Below are positions 14,753 through 16,692 of a DNA stretch of 16,692 nucleotides, piece after piece. The stretch is from an uncultured Clostridia bacterium (GTDB lineage: Bacteria > Bacillota > Clostridia > Oscillospirales > Ruminococcaceae). Position 1 is the stretch's first letter, and each line of letters begins with the position of its first letter. The translations under genes and the position numbers were made by a program. Location of the stretch: assembly GCA_947632425.1 (NCBI GenBank), contig CANRPG010000021.1, positions 1-16,692 on the forward strand, given 5' to 3'. Under the pieces are notes generated by a model. It saw only the letters and a program-made list of their open reading frames with translations, was not told the origin of the DNA and ran no database searches.

Positions 14753-14790
14753 ATATGGATATATTATAGATGTTAGGTAAGTGATCAAGT

Positions 14791-15225
14791 ATGAAAATAT
14801 CAACAAAAGGAAGATATGCCCTTAGGCTGCTGCTCGATCTTGCAGAGCACCGCGGTGACGGTTATGTTGCTCTGAAAGATGTTGCACAGAGGCAGAATAT
14901 CTCAAAAAAGTATCTTGAACAGATAGTTCCCGTGCTTACAAAAAGCGGCGTTTTGCTTACGAACCGAGGCTATCAGGGCGGTTATATGCTCTCCGGCACG
15001 CCCGATAAGTACACAGTGGGCATGATACTGCGCCTTACCGAGGGCAGTTTAGCTCCCGTTGCCTGCCTTGACTGCGACCCCGTAGGCTGCGACAGAAGCG
15101 ACAACTGCGCCACATTGTCGGTATGGCAGGGACTTTACAAAGTTATCAACGAATATCTCGATTCTGTAACGCTTCAGGATATTCTTGACAAGCAGCACGC
15201 AGACGGCGGCGACTATGTTATATAG
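14791..15225 (+). CDS. Rrf2/IscR-like transcriptional regulator with cysteine cluster
   Basis: The 144-residue product belongs to the Rrf2 family. The N-terminus MKISTKGRYALRLLLDLA and the winged helix-turn-helix (ALKDVAQRQNISKKYLEQI, residues 27-45) are followed by the wing motif NRGYQGGYML. A dimerisation helix carries cysteines 92, 95, 100 and 106. In E. coli IscR an Fe-S cluster is bound by Cys92, 98 and 104 plus His107, so this protein may also bind a cluster, with one extra cysteine and altered spacing. CymR-type members, which sense cysteine through CysK, usually lack these cysteines. The ribosome binding site is weak (AGGT, 12 nt upstream). No iscS/nifU or cysteine genes follow, which is unusual; the next gene is unknown. 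Confidence 0.93.
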   Translation: MKISTKGRYALRLLLDLAEHRGDGYVALKDVAQRQNISKKYLEQIVPVLTKSGVLLTNRGYQGGYMLSGTPDKYTVGMILRLTEGSLAPVACLDCDPVGCDRSDNCATLSVWQGLYKVINEYLDSVTLQDILDKQHADGGDYVI

Positions 15226-15248
15226 TACACCGTAAAATATTATATCAC

Positions 15249-15263
15249 CTACCGAAACGGTAG
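15249..15263. promoter_or_regulatory. Short palindrome between Rrf2 gene and next gene
   Basis: CTACCG-AAA-CGGTAG is a perfect 6-bp inverted repeat followed 7 nt later by six T. It could be a repressor site for the Rrf2 protein or a weak attenuating hairpin; the distance to the T run makes a normal terminator less likely. Confidence 0.45.
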
Positions 15264-15294
15264 TCAAGCATTTTTTCAGAGAGGAGCACACCCT

Positions 15295-15756
15295 TTGAAA
15301 ACAAAAGTAAAGAAGATAGTTCCTCCAAAGCTGCCAAGTACCGAAGATATACTGAAGCTTTCAAAAAGCCTTACAAGCGACCCCACAGAGCAGAAATTCA
15401 TCTGCTGCTGCCTTGCTTTAACGCTTGCCATTGCACCCGATAACGAGCGTGATATGTATTCCGTGGTGTTCTATGCCTCACACTTTGCAGACGGTTTCAC
15501 TGCCGATACTCTTGAAACGCTGCGGCTGTGGATCGGCGGCAAGCTTGACAGAAACTACAGCGGCGATCTGCCGTGGGCAATAGTCAAAAACTTCGCAGGC
15601 TCTTATCTTTTCAGCTGGCAAAAGCCGCTTATCTCTCTTGCGCTTGAAAGTTACGATAGTATTAAAGATAATATAGGTGATGAGCTTATCTCAGAGTGCC
15701 GAGATATACTGTGCCGACACGCCCTGAAAAATACATCTCTCGATATATTGCGATAA
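15295..15756 (+). CDS. Unrecognised 153-residue cytoplasmic protein
   Basis: I do not recognise the family. The protein begins with a basic segment (KTKVKKIVPPK) and is otherwise mixed, with helix-forming stretches (EDILKLSKSLTSDPTEQKF, DTLETLRLWIGGKLDR, LISECRDILCRHALK). Cysteines occur as a CCC run at about 37-39 and as two near the end, in no known metal motif. No signal peptide or convincing membrane helix is present. The start is TTG at 15295 with GAGGAG (15281-15286) 8 nt upstream; a start further inside would lack a ribosome binding site. It lies 69 bp after the Rrf2 gene in the same direction with a palindrome between, so it may be cotranscribed with, or regulated by, that protein. 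Coding pattern and codon use match the neighbours. Confidence 0.75.
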   Translation: MKTKVKKIVPPKLPSTEDILKLSKSLTSDPTEQKFICCCLALTLAIAPDNERDMYSVVFYASHFADGFTADTLETLRLWIGGKLDRNYSGDLPWAIVKNFAGSYLFSWQKPLISLALESYDSIKDNIGDELISECRDILCRHALKNTSLDILR

Positions 15757-15759
15757 TAC

Positions 15760-15789
15760 TTGACAATAGTCGTGTAAAAATGTTATACT
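15760..15789 (+). promoter_or_regulatory. SigA-type promoter of the Thr/Pro-rich protein gene
   Basis: TTGACA (15760-15765) and TATACT (15784-15789) are spaced by 18 bp, 51 bp before the ATG. This gives the next gene its own transcription. Confidence 0.82.
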
Positions 15790-15840
15790 ATAAATACATA
15801 TAGAAAACAGTCCCCTTAATGATTAAACGGAGATGACAAA

Positions 15841-16497
15841 ATGGACAACAAATATAAAATAACCGTAACGGTGCTTGGTGTCATCAGCGCGATAATGATA
15901 GCCATACTATCGATACTTGTGCTTTCTGATGACGATGAGGTGAAAAGATCCGATATAAACGAAAGCTCGCAGGAGAGCGCAGTTGTTACCCAAAGTGAAA
16001 CAACGCCTCTTACCACCGGGTATATTACCGACAGCAAGACTACCACTTCCGACCAAAGCGAGACCACGACGGGCAGTGAGACTACACCGCAGGAAAGCAA
16101 AGATACCACTACTCCCGAAGTTACCACACCCGATGAGACCTCGCCGACACAAGAAAACGGCAGCACACCTGACAACAGCGAATACACCACGCCTGACGAG
16201 GGCTACGGCAACTACTACACCACGACAAGCAGCAGGATAACTACAACTCCCAGGCGCACAACTACTCCAAAACGCACTCCCACGCCCACGAAAACTCATT
16301 CCCCTACACAAAGACCCCCTACACAGCCTACTCAGCCGACACCCGATGACAGCAGCCGACCTGACGACAGCAGTATACCCGACGACAGCAGTCAGCCCGA
16401 CGACAGCAGTCAGCCCGACGACAGCAGTCAACCCGATGACAGCAGCTATGACGACAGCCGACCCGACGAAAACGAACCGTCAGAAAGCATTGAATAA
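15841..16497 (+). CDS. Membrane-anchored Thr/Pro/Ser-rich repeat protein
   Basis: The 218-residue product begins with a short basic end (MDNKYK), then a hydrophobic segment at about 8-29 that can act as an uncleaved signal anchor. The remaining 190 residues are disordered low complexity placed outside the cell. First is a Thr-rich part (SETTTGSETTPQ, TTTSSRITTTPRRTTTPK), then a Pro/Thr part (PTQPTQPTP), then six PDDSSx units at 168-203, and an acidic tail. There is no LPxTG sorting motif or folded domain. It may be a wall-spanning stalk or spacer, perhaps glycosylated on Thr, or a membrane remnant of a larger surface protein. GGAG (15829-15832) lies 8 nt before the ATG. It has its own promoter and terminator. 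Function is unknown. Confidence 0.82.
   Translation: MDNKYKITVTVLGVISAIMIAILSILVLSDDDEVKRSDINESSQESAVVTQSETTPLTTGYITDSKTTTSDQSETTTGSETTPQESKDTTTPEVTTPDETSPTQENGSTPDNSEYTTPDEGYGNYYTTTSSRITTTPRRTTTPKRTPTPTKTHSPTQRPPTQPTQPTPDDSSRPDDSSIPDDSSQPDDSSQPDDSSQPDDSSYDDSRPDENEPSESIE
16342..16449 (+). repeat. 18-bp in-frame tandem repeat (PDDSSx)
   Basis: Six 18-bp units encode PDDSS plus one variable residue (R, I, Q, Q, Q, Y). Units 3 and 4 (16378-16413) are identical and unit 5 differs by one silent base, so the middle units look recently duplicated, while the outer ones have drifted. Confidence 0.92.
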
Positions 16498-16506
16498 TAC
16501 ATAGTT

Positions 16507-16537
16507 AAGTGCAGTACCTTTAAGATACTGCACTTTT
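16507..16537 (+). terminator. Terminator after the repeat protein gene
   Basis: AAGTGCAGTA and TACTGCACTT form a 10-bp stem with a 9-nt loop and a TTTT run. It lies 10 bp after the stop. The minus strand lacks a T run after the stem, so it works mainly for the plus strand. Confidence 0.85.
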
Positions 16538-16546
16538 GTTATATTC

Positions 16547-16692
16547 TTATGCCGTTTCTACACTGTTTGCCGACTGGAGACCCAGCTTTTCAACAGCCGC
16601 CTCGCGCATTTTGTATTTGAGTATCTTGCCTGCCGCGTTCATCGGGAACTCGCTTACAAAGTCAACATATCTCGGTACTTTGTGCTTTGCCA
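16547..16692 (-). CDS. AMP-binding (acyl-CoA synthetase type) protein, C-terminal fragment
   Basis: The last 47 codons of a minus-strand gene are present; the rest lies beyond the right edge. The sequence HKVPRYVDFVSEFPMNAAGK followed by ILKYKMRE is the typical C-terminal subdomain of the adenylate-forming (ANL) enzymes, which activate an acid as acyl-AMP and then often load CoA. The lysine in the NAAGKIL motif is the conserved catalytic one. A 17-residue tail follows (AAVEKLGLQSANSVETA). Substrate (short, medium or long acyl, or aryl acid) cannot be told from this part. The gene converges on the repeat protein gene. Confidence 0.9.
   Translation of the reverse strand, partial: AKHKVPRYVDFVSEFPMNAAGKILKYKMREAAVEKLGLQSANSVETA

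Noticed and set aside
15249..15276. Intrinsic terminator after the Rrf2 gene
   Set aside because: The 6-bp stem is short and the T run begins 7 nt after it, so it was recorded as a possible regulatory palindrome instead.
16342..16449. CRISPR-like array
   Set aside because: The units are contiguous 18-bp in-frame codons with no spacers, and encode a regular peptide repeat.

Overview
The window looks like chromosomal DNA of an anaerobic, endospore-forming Firmicute of class Clostridia, most like the Ruminococcus/Oscillospiraceae group. The reasons are a bacterial V/A-type ATPase operon, an adjacent sipL-spoIVA pair, AGGAGG-type ribosome binding sites, frequent TTG/GTG starts and moderate GC. 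The genus is an inference; no rRNA or tRNA gene was seen. No phage, transposase, CRISPR array or toxin-antitoxin module was found.

Region 1 (1-8398, minus strand) is one long ATPase operon. It is driven by a strong SigA-type promoter at 8371-8398 and reads G/H, C, I, K, F, E, A, B, a 70-residue membrane protein of unknown function, then D, which is cut by the window edge. Gaps are 0-45 bp and one junction is a 4-nt ATGA overlap. Together these genes encode the soluble A/B motor, the D/F shaft, the C collar, the E/G(H) stalks and the K/I membrane ion channel. The order differs from the usual I-K-E-C-F-A-B-D, and the small membrane gene is the least explained member.

Region 2 (8399-9127) is a palindrome-rich intergenic stretch and a divergent gene for a two-CBS-domain protein, closed by a terminator that can work in both directions.

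Region 3 (9129-12163, minus strand) is sipL-spoIVA, the pair that anchors the spore coat to the forespore surface. It is preceded by a weak SigE-like promoter. Divergent from it, prmA (ribosomal protein L11 methyltransferase) and a PII-like small protein form a plus-strand operon (12356-13693) ending in a terminator shared with a converging LysR gene.

Region 4 (13750-16692) holds the LysR regulator, a divergent Rrf2/IscR-like regulator with four cysteines, an unrecognised 153-residue protein, a membrane-anchored Thr/Pro/Ser-rich protein with an 18-bp tandem repeat, and the C-terminal end of an acyl-CoA synthetase-type gene.

Most of the window is ordinary core genome. The points most worth a second look are the extra membrane protein between the B and D genes, the nested inverted repeats on the CBS gene promoter and beside the ATPase promoter, and the Rrf2 regulator with its unknown downstream partner.
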